Shown piece by piece: positions 52,820 through 53,500 of a stretch of DNA of 53,500 nt. A program made the translations under genes and the position numbers. Under the pieces are notes generated by a model. The model saw only the letters and a program-made list of their open reading frames with translations, had not been told where the DNA came from and did no database searches. This DNA is from Mesostigma viride (Eukaryota > Streptophyta > Mesostigmatophyceae > Mesostigmatales > Mesostigmataceae): the NCBI GenBank assembly GCA_009746045.1, contig RPFO01002284.1, positions 1-53,500 on the forward strand, given 5' to 3'. Position 1 is the stretch's first letter. Every line of letters begins with the position of its first letter.

Positions 52820-53500
52820 AAAAACACGGGTTAACTGATTGAATGAGCTGAGAAATCGGTCCCCTCACCTGTCAAAACATAGTAAAATTAATAGATAAAA
52901 CACTCTCGCATAGAATCTAGCTGATCACTAGACAGATATTAGGTGGCACCTCCCCCAAATCGACGTTGATAACCCGGTGCAGGGAATCGACGTGCCTTCC
53001 CACTCGGCGGACCAAGCACAACTTGTACCACATTTAACCCGCACTTCTGCTGGACACTTGAAGGAGTACATCGTCGAGGGTGGTACCACCCAACAATACA
53101 TACTACACTCAAGACCTACAAACACAGCCACACTAACCGGCACGAGTTGAAACGGGAAACGAGAAGGAAAAAAAAAAAACAAAAAGGGAAAACATGGCAA
53201 CCACCACAGGGTTGCCTGGGCCAACCCTTCTCCCCCCGCCCATACCCTGGGATAAAAACCGACGGGAGCTCAGGCTGTTTCGCCAGGTCATGAACCCACG
53301 AATCCACAAATGGCTGCCAGCAAGGGCAACAGCCCGGGAAAGCCCACACAAACCACAGCAATGCCAGTGGTGGTCTGTCTCAGCACGCCATCCAGCGTTA
53401 GAAGGGAACCCTGGCGCGATAGATGTTAGGTAAACCATCTTGCAGGTTAGGCTATGGCAAACCAGGCTGTTTGCGACATCCGCACCAGCCCCGCTGGCGC
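52820..53500. other. window end without a recognised feature
   Basis: Short frames only. It contains a pure A run near 53168-53180. No family is recognised. Confidence 0.4.

Noticed and set aside
53133-53438. Overlapping ORFs of about 80-100 residues near the window end
   Set aside because: Several frames on both strands overlap and none has a recognisable motif. Probably chance.

Overview
The window is eukaryotic nuclear DNA made almost entirely of transposable elements. A chromodomain Ty3/gypsy family, a Ty1/copia element, a CACTA transposon, a large terminal-inverted-repeat (TIR) element carrying chromatin-reader-like genes, and several L1-like LINE copies are present, and one gene has a 155-nt GT-AG intron. 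I see no bacterial operon, CRISPR, rRNA or tRNA. A green-lineage alga or similar photosynthetic protist is my guess, but nothing in the window proves the host.

Layout, left part. Bases 237-41109 are one minus-strand gypsy retrotransposon (element A; target-site duplication CAAAC on both sides) split by three later insertions. These are a 4.57-kb CACTA element (4100-8672), a 17.8-kb TIR element D (14151-31997; duplication CAG), and a copia element (32063-39712; duplication CAGCC). D itself was split by a second, plus-strand copy of the same gypsy family (element B, 18363-29138; duplication GTGCA). Subtracting the insertions leaves 10,793 bp for A against 10,776 bp for B, so the nest is fully accounted for. 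Each LTR pair is nearly identical, so all three retrotransposons are young.

The gypsy family encodes, in order: a small Arg/Gly-rich ORF starting inside the LTR (ORF0), a viroplasmin/RNase H1 N-terminal-like ORF (ORF1), a fused Gag-Pol with a C-terminal chromodomain, and a long ORF of unknown function (ORF3). The copia element has an unusual order: integrase, then a retropepsin-like domain, then reverse transcriptase. Element D, about 7.07 kb without B, has 31-bp TIRs and inverted subterminal arrays of a 173-bp repeat. It carries a PHD-like/polyQ gene and a divergent Tudor-like gene, and no transposase I can recognise.

Layout, right part. From 42960 to 52702 lies a head-to-tail array of minus-strand LINE copies. 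Two have an intact L1-type ORF1, and one of those (X2) has no ORF2 at all. The others are 5'-truncated reverse transcriptase pieces. Two different LINE families end in the same small hairpin followed by a microsatellite tail. The stretches 41115-42960, 45620-46245 and 52820-53500 hold no gene I can support.

Many reading frames are broken by single-base losses, often in homopolymers. Comparing copies A and B inside the window shows this directly, so part of the apparent decay may be sequence error.
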